DNA of 59,429 nucleotides from DAOUCP01 sp034432155 (GTDB lineage Bacteria > Chloroflexota > Anaerolineae > Epilineales > Epilineaceae), in NCBI GenBank assembly GCA_034432155.1, contig DAOUCP010000002.1:1-59429 (forward strand). Direction: 5' to 3'. Both the position numbers and the translations under genes were made by a program. The notes below the pieces were generated by a model, which saw only the letters and a list, made by a program, of their open reading frames with translations, was not told the origin of the DNA and did no database searches. Shown here piece after piece: positions 36,591 through 43,709 of the stretch. Position 1 is the stretch's first letter; the number at the start of each line of letters is the position of its first letter.

Positions 36591-37217
36591 TCAGCGAGCG
36601 GGGCGATCCGGACGGCCAAACCGCCGGCCGACAAACCAGCCGGCAGCCACCAGAAATGCCGAACCCAAGAACAAGCCAAGCCACAGCCGCTGGTAGCGAC
36701 TCAGCCCTGGCTGGGGAAGGGCAGCGACAAGGCGACCCCAGGCCTCGGCCAGCCGATTGCTTGCTCTCCGTGCTGCCCCCGAGCCGGGTGAACCGCTGCC
36801 TGGCGCAGGCGCTCCGGCACCGGCTGCGCCTGGCGCGTCGAGGCCGCTCCCAGTGAAAGCGGGTGTGCCTTCGCCCTCCGGCCAGGTGGGAGTGACTTCT
36901 GGTGCCTCGGAACCGAGCGGCCACGTGGCGGTGAGACTGGGGGCAAGCTGGCCTTGCGGCCGGGCTGGGGTGACCTGTGGCGTGCCAGGACGAAGCGGCC
37001 AGGTGGCGGTGAGGCCTGGCGTCGCGGCGTCCTCCGGCCAGGCGGCCGTCGGAGCCAGGGGTGGCGCCACGCTGGTGCCGTCGAAGGCCCGCTGCGCCTG
37101 GACCAGAGTGCTGCCACCGCCCAACCGGCCAAAGCCAGCCTCTGGTCCGTGGATGCCCAGTGCCACGGCGGCCAGGAGGCTGGCCAGCGTACAGGAGCGA
37201 AGGATCTGTCGCGGCAT
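36591..37217 (-). CDS. secreted repeat protein with C-terminal membrane anchor
   Basis: 208 residues, no family recognised. A signal-like helix (about 10-22) is followed by a Pro/Thr-rich region with two tandem 26-residue units starting LTATWPL (residues 69-94, 95-120) and a partial unit before them, then a Gly/Ala/Pro-rich stretch and one C-terminal helix (about 178-198) followed by RRFGRPDRPAR. The layout is that of a wall-spanning stalk held in the membrane. The start lies 13 nt after the cohesin gene stop, so the two are probably one transcript. Confidence 0.7.
   Translation of the reverse strand: MPRQILRSCTLASLLAAVALGIHGPEAGFGRLGGGSTLVQAQRAFDGTSVAPPLAPTAAWPEDAATPGLTATWPLRPGTPQVTPARPQGQLAPSLTATWPLGSEAPEVTPTWPEGEGTPAFTGSGLDAPGAAGAGAPAPGSGSPGSGAARRASNRLAEAWGRLVAALPQPGLSRYQRLWLGLFLGSAFLVAAGWFVGRRFGRPDRPAR
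36858..37013 (-). repeat. two 78-bp in-frame tandem repeats
   Basis: Units at 36936-37013 and 36858-36935 each encode LTATWPL...P.VTP..P.G...P. A degenerate half unit (TAAWPED) precedes them. Repeat number may vary between strains. Confidence 0.7.
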
Positions 37218-37230
37218 GTGGCGCTCGTCG

Positions 37231-37818
37231 CTAGGGCAGGCTGGCAAGTGGCAGATGAACCTGCCACGCCGACACGGCAGGCGAGACAATCACCAGCCCG
37301 TTGACCCGGATGGTGTCGGTGATGGGCGTGTTCGAGGTGTCGCTCAGCAAGGCGCGCCGGATGGCGATCGGGCTTTCGCCAGGTGAGAGGGCCTGGTACC
37401 CAACGGTGGCCAACACGCCCCCGCCGCTCGGACCTGGCGCACCCGGGAACGAAGTGGCGCCGAAACTCACCGTGCCCGTTGCGGTTACGATGCCTACCGG
37501 ACGAACGTTCCGGCCCGTACTAGCGAGGAAGGGGCCGATCTCCATGGCGAGGAACCGCAAGGTGTCTGCATCGTGGTCCAAGGTGATCTGAAAGGCCATG
37601 AGGTCCACGACATCGCGAATCGACACGCTCACCGTGAACCGCTCCCCAGCGCGCACCTCGCTAGTCTCCGGCTCCACGAGCACCGTCGGCCGCTGCGTTG
37701 GCTCCTGCGAGCGCACGCGCTCTACCGCCGAGACGAGGCCAAGAAGGCTGACGGCGGCCATCACCACAGCCGCCAGCTTTCGCTGTCCGAGCCTCGGAGT
37801 CCCTTGCTCTTCCCTCAC
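37231..37818 (-). CDS. secreted cohesin-domain protein
   Basis: 195 residues. GTG 37818 starts a classic signal peptide (basic LGQRK, then a hydrophobic run ending LVSAVE). The rest is one cohesin-like beta-sandwich: VEPETSEVRAGERFTVSVSI, LMAFQITLDHDADTLRF, GGGVLATVGYQALSPGESPI. Cohesins bind dockerins, and a dockerin-like protein is encoded two genes downstream. It ends VHLPLASLP. There is no ribosome site; a -10 box TACAAT lies 7 nt before the GTG, so the mRNA is probably leaderless. The next possible start, ATG 37761, would cut into the signal peptide. Confidence 0.82.
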   Translation of the reverse strand: MREEQGTPRLGQRKLAAVVMAAVSLLGLVSAVERVRSQEPTQRPTVLVEPETSEVRAGERFTVSVSIRDVVDLMAFQITLDHDADTLRFLAMEIGPFLASTGRNVRPVGIVTATGTVSFGATSFPGAPGPSGGGVLATVGYQALSPGESPIAIRRALLSDTSNTPITDTIRVNGLVIVSPAVSAWQVHLPLASLP

Positions 37819-37825
37819 GGCGCAG

Positions 37826-37855
37826 ATTGTACGGGAGAGCCCCTGCTCGTGACAA
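37826..37855 (-). promoter_or_regulatory. leaderless promoter of the cohesin gene
   Basis: Minus strand TTGTCA (37850-37855), 18 nt, TACAAT (37826-37831); 7 nt later comes the GTG at 37818, i.e. at the expected transcription start. The -35 overlaps the -35 of the divergent coaE promoter. Confidence 0.65.
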
Positions 37856-37877
37856 CCCTCGGCCGCCGAGCTAGAAT
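37849..37877 (+). promoter_or_regulatory. leaderless promoter of coaE
   Basis: GTGACA (37849-37854), 17 nt, TAGAAT (37872-37877), then 6 nt to GTG 37884. No ribosome site precedes coaE. The -35 shares five bases with the opposing promoter. Confidence 0.6.
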
Positions 37878-37883
37878 CGGCTC

Positions 37884-38513
37884 GTGGCTGCCAGGCTGGC
37901 CATGGGCTTGACGGGCGACGTCGGGGCCGGCAAGAGCCGCGTCCTGGCGTGGTTGGTGGCGCGTGGCGCCAGCGGCCTGGACGCGGACGCGCTCGTTCAC
38001 GAGTTGCTGGCCAAGGACGCCGAGGTGATGGCGGCGGTTGCGGCACGCTTCGGAAAGGCGGTGATCTCGGCCTCGGGTGTCAACCGCCCCCGGTTGGCGG
38101 CCATGGTCTTCGGCGACCCCCAGGCGCTGGCCGACTTGGAGCGCATCGTCCATCCACCGGTGATCGAGCGCGTGCGCGCCTGGTTGGCCGCGCAGTCAGG
38201 CGCCATCGCCGTTGTCGAGGCCGCCAAGTTGATCGAGAGCGGCCTCCATCGCGAGCTGGATCAGGTGTGGCTGGTCACGTGTCCGGCTTCGGTCCGGCGC
38301 CAGCGGCTATTGGCTCGCGGCTGGTCCGCTCGGGAGGTGGCACGTCGCATGGCGGCCAGCCCACCCTTGGCGCCGCGGTTGGCGGTTGCTGACGCGGTGA
38401 TCGACAATGGCGGCCTCTGGTCCGACACCGAAGCGCAGCTCGAGGCGGCCTGGCAGGCTCTCGGGTCCGTCACCGGGCCTGCGGTGCGGTGGCAAGGTGC
38501 GTCGGAGGAATGA
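37884..38513 (+). CDS. coaE: dephospho-CoA kinase
   Basis: 209 residues. P-loop GLTGDVGAGKSRV at the N-terminus, then GLDADALVHELL, IVHPPVIERV and DQVWLVTCPASVRRQRLLARG are the CoaE landmarks. It phosphorylates the 3'-OH of dephospho-CoA, the last step of CoA synthesis. GTG 37884 is preferred because a -10 box sits 6 nt upstream; ATG 37902 is the only other candidate. Confidence 0.92.
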   Translation: MAARLAMGLTGDVGAGKSRVLAWLVARGASGLDADALVHELLAKDAEVMAAVAARFGKAVISASGVNRPRLAAMVFGDPQALADLERIVHPPVIERVRAWLAAQSGAIAVVEAAKLIESGLHRELDQVWLVTCPASVRRQRLLARGWSAREVARRMAASPPLAPRLAVADAVIDNGGLWSDTEAQLEAAWQALGSVTGPAVRWQGASEE

Positions 38514-38514
38514 G

Positions 38515-38922
38515 TTGAAGGCATTCGCGGAGCGGCACCCCAATCTCACCACCTGGTTCGTTCTGGCCCTGGGCATGCTGATGGTGCTTGCCTGGTCGGC
38601 GCGCGACGTCGAGCTGACGGCACGGCAGTTTTTCTGGCTCGGCGTGGCGACGGTGCTCCTTGCCGGGCTCTGCGCCTGGATCATCTCCTGGGAAGCCGAT
38701 GAGCCGGAAGCGGAGGGGGAGGTCGACGAGGACCGCCAGCCAGGGACGGACGAATCCGACGCGGCGGCCAGGACGCCAGTTGGCGCTTCGTGCGACGCGG
38801 CTTCGAGGACTCTCGCTGACGCTTCGCCCGAGGCGGCACTTGGTGGCGGCGCGGAAGTTCTGGAGAGCGATGCACCGGCAGCCCAGGACCGCGCCGACCC
38901 CCGCTCCTTCGGCAGTGCCTGA
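38515..38922 (+). CDS. small membrane protein of unknown function
   Basis: 135 residues from TTG 38515, chosen because GGAGG lies 6-7 nt upstream inside the end of coaE. Two hydrophobic helices (about 15-33 and 40-60) are followed by a long acidic, Ala/Glu-rich tail that is probably disordered and cytoplasmic. I recognise no family. Overlaps the end of the GNAT start region. Confidence 0.6.
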   Translation: MKAFAERHPNLTTWFVLALGMLMVLAWSARDVELTARQFFWLGVATVLLAGLCAWIISWEADEPEAEGEVDEDRQPGTDESDAAARTPVGASCDAASRTLADASPEAALGGGAEVLESDAPAAQDRADPRSFGSA

Positions 38923-39967
38923 TTCGGCTCGCTTGGCCACCTGCGTCTCCAACTTGCGGCGAGGAGCGATCGCCTTGCGCCGGCCCAGACGGCTGTGGGT
39001 GCGCCCGCGCGACGGACTGGCATGCTTCTCGCCGTGGCGTGACCTGGTGCCGCTCATCCAGCTGCTGCGTCAAGAGTTCGGCGCCGAGATGGACGAGGAC
39101 GATCGGCGCTGGTTGTCTGATCTGGAGGCTGTGGCGGACTGCCGACCGCTGCTCGCCGTCGCGGGCCTGGCACCGCTTGGCTGGATCGGGTTCCACGGCT
39201 TCGTGTGGCTCGCGGAAGGTCGACTGGTTGGCAACGTCACGCTGATGCGGCGCAGTACCCACAGCTGGCTCCTGGCCAACGTGGTGACCGACCCACAGTG
39301 GCGCCGCCTCGGGATTGGGCGGCGGCTGGTGACTGCGGCCATGGACTGGGCCAGGGAACGGGGGATCGCCCGGCTGGAACTGGAGGTGCGCACCGACAAC
39401 GAGCCGGCGCAGGCCTTGTATCAGTCGCTTGGCTTCGAGCGCGCGTATGCCGTGGCGCGGCTGTCGTGTCCTCACTCGCGACGGCTCGGGCGGCTATGCG
39501 CGGAAGCGACAGCGGAGGGCGTCCTGGTGCGAAGCTGGCTGCCCGCCGACCGAAGCGCTGTGCAGGGGGCTCTGGCCGCGGCTGGCATCCATGACCAGGC
39601 CGACACAGCCGGACCGCTGGCGGCGGCGTTCCGGCGTCACCCGGCCTGGCCGGATGCGGGCGTGTCGCTGGCTGGGCGTAGGACGGTTGGCCTAGTGGCG
39701 GTGGCGGATGGTAGGGTGCACGCGGTGCTGGTGGCCGAAATTGCTTCGTCGGGTGGCAGCCATCGGCTGGAGATGGCTTGTCATCCGGCCTGGCGGGGCA
39801 AGCTGGAAGCGCCCCTACTGACCGCCGCCCTGGCGAAGGTGGCGACGGCGCCCGATGGTCGGCTCGAGGTCAGGCTGCGGACCGAGGAAGAGCCTGCCTC
39901 CGACTGGCTCCTGGCACAGGGACTGACACGGACGCGGACGATGGATCGGCTGGCGATCCGCCTCTAG
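38870..39967 (+). CDS. tandem GNAT acetyltransferase
   Basis: About 365 residues. The first GNAT domain (about 45-210) is complete: VVTDPQWRRLGIGRRLVTAAMDWA is the acetyl-CoA loop (R/QxxGxG/A) and ALYQSLGFERAY the C-terminal motif. A second half (about 225-365) has GNAT-like strands but no clear CoA loop. ATG 38870 has GGAG upstream but overlaps the preceding gene by 53 bp; GTG 38915 is the alternative. Substrate unknown. Confidence 0.8.
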   Translation: MHRQPRTAPTPAPSAVPDSARLATCVSNLRRGAIALRRPRRLWVRPRDGLACFSPWRDLVPLIQLLRQEFGAEMDEDDRRWLSDLEAVADCRPLLAVAGLAPLGWIGFHGFVWLAEGRLVGNVTLMRRSTHSWLLANVVTDPQWRRLGIGRRLVTAAMDWARERGIARLELEVRTDNEPAQALYQSLGFERAYAVARLSCPHSRRLGRLCAEATAEGVLVRSWLPADRSAVQGALAAAGIHDQADTAGPLAAAFRRHPAWPDAGVSLAGRRTVGLVAVADGRVHAVLVAEIASSGGSHRLEMACHPAWRGKLEAPLLTAALAKVATAPDGRLEVRLRTEEEPASDWLLAQGLTRTRTMDRLAIRL

Positions 39968-40055
39968 GAACCGCCCGGATGGGCGCTCCCGTCTGGCTTG
40001 GCCCGACGCGAGCTGGCCGAGGCGCGGCGTGCGCGAGCTCGGCCCCGGCGCCGTC

Positions 40056-40901
40056 TCACGGTTGCACTGTCACCGGCGTCCCGACGCTGGCCCACTCCCA
40101 AAGCCAGGCGGCGTCATCCAGCTTGAGATTAACGCACCCGTGGCTCACGGGCGTGCCGAACGCCATGTGCCAGTATGCGCCGTGAATGGCGTAGCCGCCG
40201 TGAAAGTACTGGACGTACGGCACGCCTGGCAGCAGGTAGCCAGGTCCGGACATCGTCTGGGACCGATAGCGGGCGTAGATCCGGTAGCTGCCGATGGGCG
40301 TCGGGGTGCTGCGTTTGCCGGTCGACACCAGGAAGGTGACTAGCGCTGCGCTGCCCTGCCAGGCGGTGAGCGTCTGCGACGATAGATCGACCACGATGCG
40401 GCGGCCGGTGCCGGGGCTGACCACAGCCGGTGGCCTCGACGGTGCTGCCCCCGGCACTCGCTGGCCAGTGGCGGGGACGATCAGCCGCTGTCCAGCGTAG
40501 ATGCGGTTGGGTATCGCCAAACCATTGAGGCGCACCAGGTCCGAGACGGTCGTGCCGTAGCGGAGCGCGATCGCACTGAGCGTCTCGCCACGAGCCACCA
40601 GGTGCACCTGCGTGGCGCCAGGCACGCCTCCGGGCACGGCTGCTCGTGGCCCGGCGGGTGAGGTAGCGGGCTGGTTGGCGGCCGGAATCAGCAGGCGCTG
40701 GCCGACGTACACCAGGTCCGGCGAACGCAGACCATTGGCGCGGGCGATGCTCGTCATGGATGCGCCATAGCGCAGCGCAATCCGGAAGAGGTTCTCGCCG
40801 GGCGCAACCACGTGGACGGAGTCCGCCCATGCGAGCCGGGGTGACGCGGCAGCCATCAGGCCAATCGCGAACGCCAGGCAGAGGGCTCGACGATCCGGCA
40901 T
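40056..40901 (-). CDS. L,D-transpeptidase with two LysM domains
   Basis: 281 residues, secreted. Signal peptide about 1-27, two LysM peptidoglycan-binding domains (about 29-74 and 98-143; VAPGENLFRIALRYG and VARGETLSAIALRYG), then a YkuD domain with the catalytic block HGAYWHMAFGTPVSHGCVNL (Cys nucleophile). It would form 3-3 crosslinks in, or attach proteins to, peptidoglycan. Start ATG 40901 has GGAGG 5 nt upstream. Confidence 0.93.
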   Translation of the reverse strand: MPDRRALCLAFAIGLMAAASPRLAWADSVHVVAPGENLFRIALRYGASMTSIARANGLRSPDLVYVGQRLLIPAANQPATSPAGPRAAVPGGVPGATQVHLVARGETLSAIALRYGTTVSDLVRLNGLAIPNRIYAGQRLIVPATGQRVPGAAPSRPPAVVSPGTGRRIVVDLSSQTLTAWQGSAALVTFLVSTGKRSTPTPIGSYRIYARYRSQTMSGPGYLLPGVPYVQYFHGGYAIHGAYWHMAFGTPVSHGCVNLKLDDAAWLWEWASVGTPVTVQP

Positions 40902-40995
40902 TGGTGCCTCCACTACGGAGTCCCCTGTTTGGGAGTCCTGTCGGCGTCAGTGTAGCAACGCTATGTCTTGGCGGCCGCCGGTAGCGATCCAGAGC

Positions 40996-42312
40996 TTAAG
41001 CTTTGCGTGCTGCCACAAGCTCTGCCGCCCGTGCGGCGGTGATCTGGCCCTCGGCCACCATCTGCTCGGCGATGGCGCCAGCCAGGTCGGGTGGTGCCCC
41101 CGCGGCGAGTGCCAGCTGGCGGGCGTGGAGGGCCATGTGGCCGCGCTGAATGCCTTCCGACACCAAGGCCCGCAGGGCGGCTAGGTTCTGAGCGAGGCCG
41201 ACACTCACCACAACTTGCGCCAGCTCCCGGGCGCCGGTGACGCCCAGGATCTTGAGGGCCAGGGCAGCCGCCGGGTGCGCACGGGTGGTGCCGCCGACGG
41301 TGCCCACCGCCACCGGCAACTCCAGCGAGCCAACAAGCTCGCCGTCGGCGGTGACTCGCCAGTCGGTGAGCGCCCGGTACTCGCCGTCGCGAGCGGCGTA
41401 CGCGTGGGCAGCAGCTTCGGCGGCGCGCCAGTCATTGCCGGTGGCCATGACCACAGCGTCGATGCCGTTCATGATGCCCTTGTTGTGGGTCGCCGCCCGG
41501 TAGGGATCCTCACGGGCGAGCACGTTGGCGGCCACGATACGCTGGGCCACGGTCTCGCCGCTCAGCTCGGCCCGGCTCAGGGCCGACGCCGGGATTCGGC
41601 AGACTGCCCGAGCCAGGCGCCGATCGGCCAGGTTGCTCAGGATGCGCAGGTTCACGGTGCCACCACTGGCCCGCTCGATGAGCGGCGCCACCGCCTCGCA
41701 AGCGGTGTTCACCGCGTTGGCGCCCATGGCGTCGCGGACGTCGACGAGGAGATGGACCAGTAGCATCGGCCCGGCTGCCGTGTCGGGGAGGGACCGAACC
41801 ACCAGATCCCGAACACCACCGCCGACGCTCACCAGCTGCGGGTTCTGCGCGTCGGCATGGCGCAGAATCTCGTCGCGAGTCGCCAGAATGCGCGCCGCGG
41901 CGCGGTCCAGGTCCTGGTGCGGCAGCGCCAAGACTTGGACCTGGCCGATCATCAGCGACTCGTCGGCGGCAGCCTCGAAGCCGCCGCCTTGCCGGGCCAA
42001 GAACGCTGCGTGGCTGGCAGCGGCGACCACCGACGGTTCCTCGATGGCCATCGGCACCAGCACATCCAGGCCGTTGACGGTGAAGTTGGTGGCGATGCCG
42101 AGCGGCAGGGGGAAGGTGCCGATGACGTTTTCAATCAGGGTCTCGGCGTGGGCAAGGGCCAGGCTTTGGCCCAGCAGTTCAACCTCGCGGTCCGACAAAC
42201 CAGCCCACTGGGCTACGATCGCCTGACGCGCAGCAAGCGGCAGACGATGGAAGCCCGGCAGCCGACTGGAACGGCTTGCGAGGGCTGAGGCGATTTCCTC
42301 GCTCCACGCCAT
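40996..42312 (-). CDS. mvaA: hydroxymethylglutaryl-CoA reductase, class II
   Basis: 438 residues. Class II HMG-CoA reductase motifs: ENVIGTFPLPLG (catalytic Glu), DVRDAMGANAVNTACEA (CoA/NAD site), ATHNKGIMNGIDAV (catalytic Lys), GGTTRAHPAAALALKILG and EGIQRGHMALHAR (catalytic His). It interconverts HMG-CoA and mevalonate; class II enzymes serve either direction. Start has GGGAG. No other mevalonate-pathway gene is in the window, but a leucine-degradation operon that makes HMG-CoA lies 5 kb upstream. Confidence 0.93.
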   Translation of the reverse strand: MAWSEEIASALASRSSRLPGFHRLPLAARQAIVAQWAGLSDREVELLGQSLALAHAETLIENVIGTFPLPLGIATNFTVNGLDVLVPMAIEEPSVVAAASHAAFLARQGGGFEAAADESLMIGQVQVLALPHQDLDRAAARILATRDEILRHADAQNPQLVSVGGGVRDLVVRSLPDTAAGPMLLVHLLVDVRDAMGANAVNTACEAVAPLIERASGGTVNLRILSNLADRRLARAVCRIPASALSRAELSGETVAQRIVAANVLAREDPYRAATHNKGIMNGIDAVVMATGNDWRAAEAAAHAYAARDGEYRALTDWRVTADGELVGSLELPVAVGTVGGTTRAHPAAALALKILGVTGARELAQVVVSVGLAQNLAALRALVSEGIQRGHMALHARQLALAAGAPPDLAGAIAEQMVAEGQITAARAAELVAARKA

Positions 42313-42423
42313 CGCAGTCTCCCGAAACGCCGATTCTCTCCCCTTCCGAGACCAGCCGCCCAGCGGCAGCCGATCCAGGGAGCCCGTGCGCCGGCAGCGC
42401 TCGCGCCGCCAATCGCTCGCCGG

Positions 42424-43566
42424 CTACCGATCGCTCAGCAAGACGTAGTCGTGGCCGCGCGCCCTAATGCGCCCCCCGCCGAGAACGCGCACCGCATACA
42501 GGTCGAAATCGCCAGATCGGTTGTCGGCGAAGACCAACACGCCATTGTCCATGTCGGGTGCCACCTGATCGGCGGCCGGCACTAGGATGACACCCGGGCC
42601 GGCGGGTGACCGCGAAGCCTCGATGACCTCAATGCCCATGACATCAATGCCCGTAGCTGGGTCAAACACGTTCCATAGCAGTCCCGAGCTACCGAAGCGG
42701 GGATTGAACTCCTCAAGGACGTCCTGGGCGACCGCGCTGGCCTGGCCGCTGGGCATGCCATTGCGCAGCCGGATGGAATAGATGTCGGACTGGCCGTTGC
42801 GGTCGTCCACCCACGCCACCACCGCGCCGTTGGTCGTCGGGTCACTGGCGTTCGACGTGCCCCGGACGAGCATGTACGACGAGCCGCGGGGCAGGCCATT
42901 GGGCTGCAGCCGTACCGCCCAGACCTCATCGATGTCCCGGGCGTTGTCCTCCCAAACCACGAGGTAATCCTCCGTCCGCGTCGTGGCGTCGGAGAACTGA
43001 GCGACGTCCGGACGTCGTTGATGCCCCGGACCGCCCGCCAGACGGCGCGGCTTGCCTTGGCCATAACCGGCCGAGCTCAGGCGAATGGCGTAGACATCCC
43101 AGCCCGTAGCCTCATCCCCCAACTCGCTGAAAACCATCAGGTATTCCTCGCGCGTCGGGCTGTACACCAGCGCCGGATCGGCGCGCCGGCCGGGCGGTGG
43201 CACGCGCCGGTTGGTCTCGTACTCGTCGCGAATGACCTTCCAGCCGCGCTGCTGGGGACCACCCTGCGGCAGCCCATTGGGGAACAATCGCTTGGCATAG
43301 ATGTCGTCCCCGAAGCCACGATCCTCTACCCAGACGAGCAAGAAGTTCTGGACTTGCGGATGGGAGTTGTAGGCGATGGCCGGCTGCGTCTGATCCCGCG
43401 GTGGCGCCTCCGAGTTCGCCGGCGGGGCCACTTCGGGCAAGGCGGCAAGGCTAGCGATCCCATGGGTCGCCGGTTGCGACCCGGACCCCGGCTGGGCTGA
43501 GATCGCTCGCGCCGCGGCGGTCCATGCCGCCAGAGAAAGGAGAATGATGACGTTGGCGCGATACAT
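42424..43566 (-). CDS. secreted beta-propeller-like repeat protein
   Basis: 380 residues, family not identified. Signal peptide about 1-24 (start ATG 43566 after GGAGGT). The body has at least five repeats of the form xLVVWxDxRxxxxDIYAxRLxxxGxP (FLLVWVEDRGFGDDIYAKRL, YLMVFSELGDEATGWDVYAI, YLVVWEDNARDIDEVWAVRL, AVVAWVDDRNGQSDIYSIRL, VLVFADNRSGDFDLYAVRV), which resemble TolB-like propeller blades. Probably a secreted binding domain; ligand unknown. Confidence 0.78.
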   Translation of the reverse strand: MYRANVIILLSLAAWTAAARAISAQPGSGSQPATHGIASLAALPEVAPPANSEAPPRDQTQPAIAYNSHPQVQNFLLVWVEDRGFGDDIYAKRLFPNGLPQGGPQQRGWKVIRDEYETNRRVPPPGRRADPALVYSPTREEYLMVFSELGDEATGWDVYAIRLSSAGYGQGKPRRLAGGPGHQRRPDVAQFSDATTRTEDYLVVWEDNARDIDEVWAVRLQPNGLPRGSSYMLVRGTSNASDPTTNGAVVAWVDDRNGQSDIYSIRLRNGMPSGQASAVAQDVLEEFNPRFGSSGLLWNVFDPATGIDVMGIEVIEASRSPAGPGVILVPAADQVAPDMDNGVLVFADNRSGDFDLYAVRVLGGGRIRARGHDYVLLSDR

Positions 43567-43655
43567 TCGCACACCTCCGGTTGGATCCCAGAACGCCCTC
43601 CGGGCCGCCCGCCGAAGCCCTGGGCGCAAGCGTCCCGCGTTGCTAGCGAATCGCT

Positions 43656-43691
43656 TGCCAGGGGATAGTGTACTCCGCATATCCCCTGGCA
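43656..43691. promoter_or_regulatory. perfect 12-bp inverted repeat around a promoter
   Basis: TGCCAGGGGATA (43656-43667), 12-nt centre, TATCCCCTGGCA (43680-43691). The arms flank the -10 and touch the -35 of the propeller gene promoter, as an operator would. It also lies 18 nt past the C25 protease stop and could fold as a terminator hairpin, though no T-run follows. Confidence 0.6.
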
Positions 43692-43696
43692 GGCAA
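43667..43696 (-). promoter_or_regulatory. promoter of the propeller gene
   Basis: Minus strand TTGCCT (43691-43696), 18 nt, TACACT (43667-43672). Start expected near 43660, ~95 nt before the ATG at 43566. Confidence 0.5.
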
Positions 43697-43709
43697 TACG
43701 GGGGTCGCG

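Noticed and set aside
40930..40990. TACACT on the minus strand as promoter of the L,D-transpeptidase
   Set aside because: No acceptable -35 at 16-19 nt and no extended -10; too weak to list.
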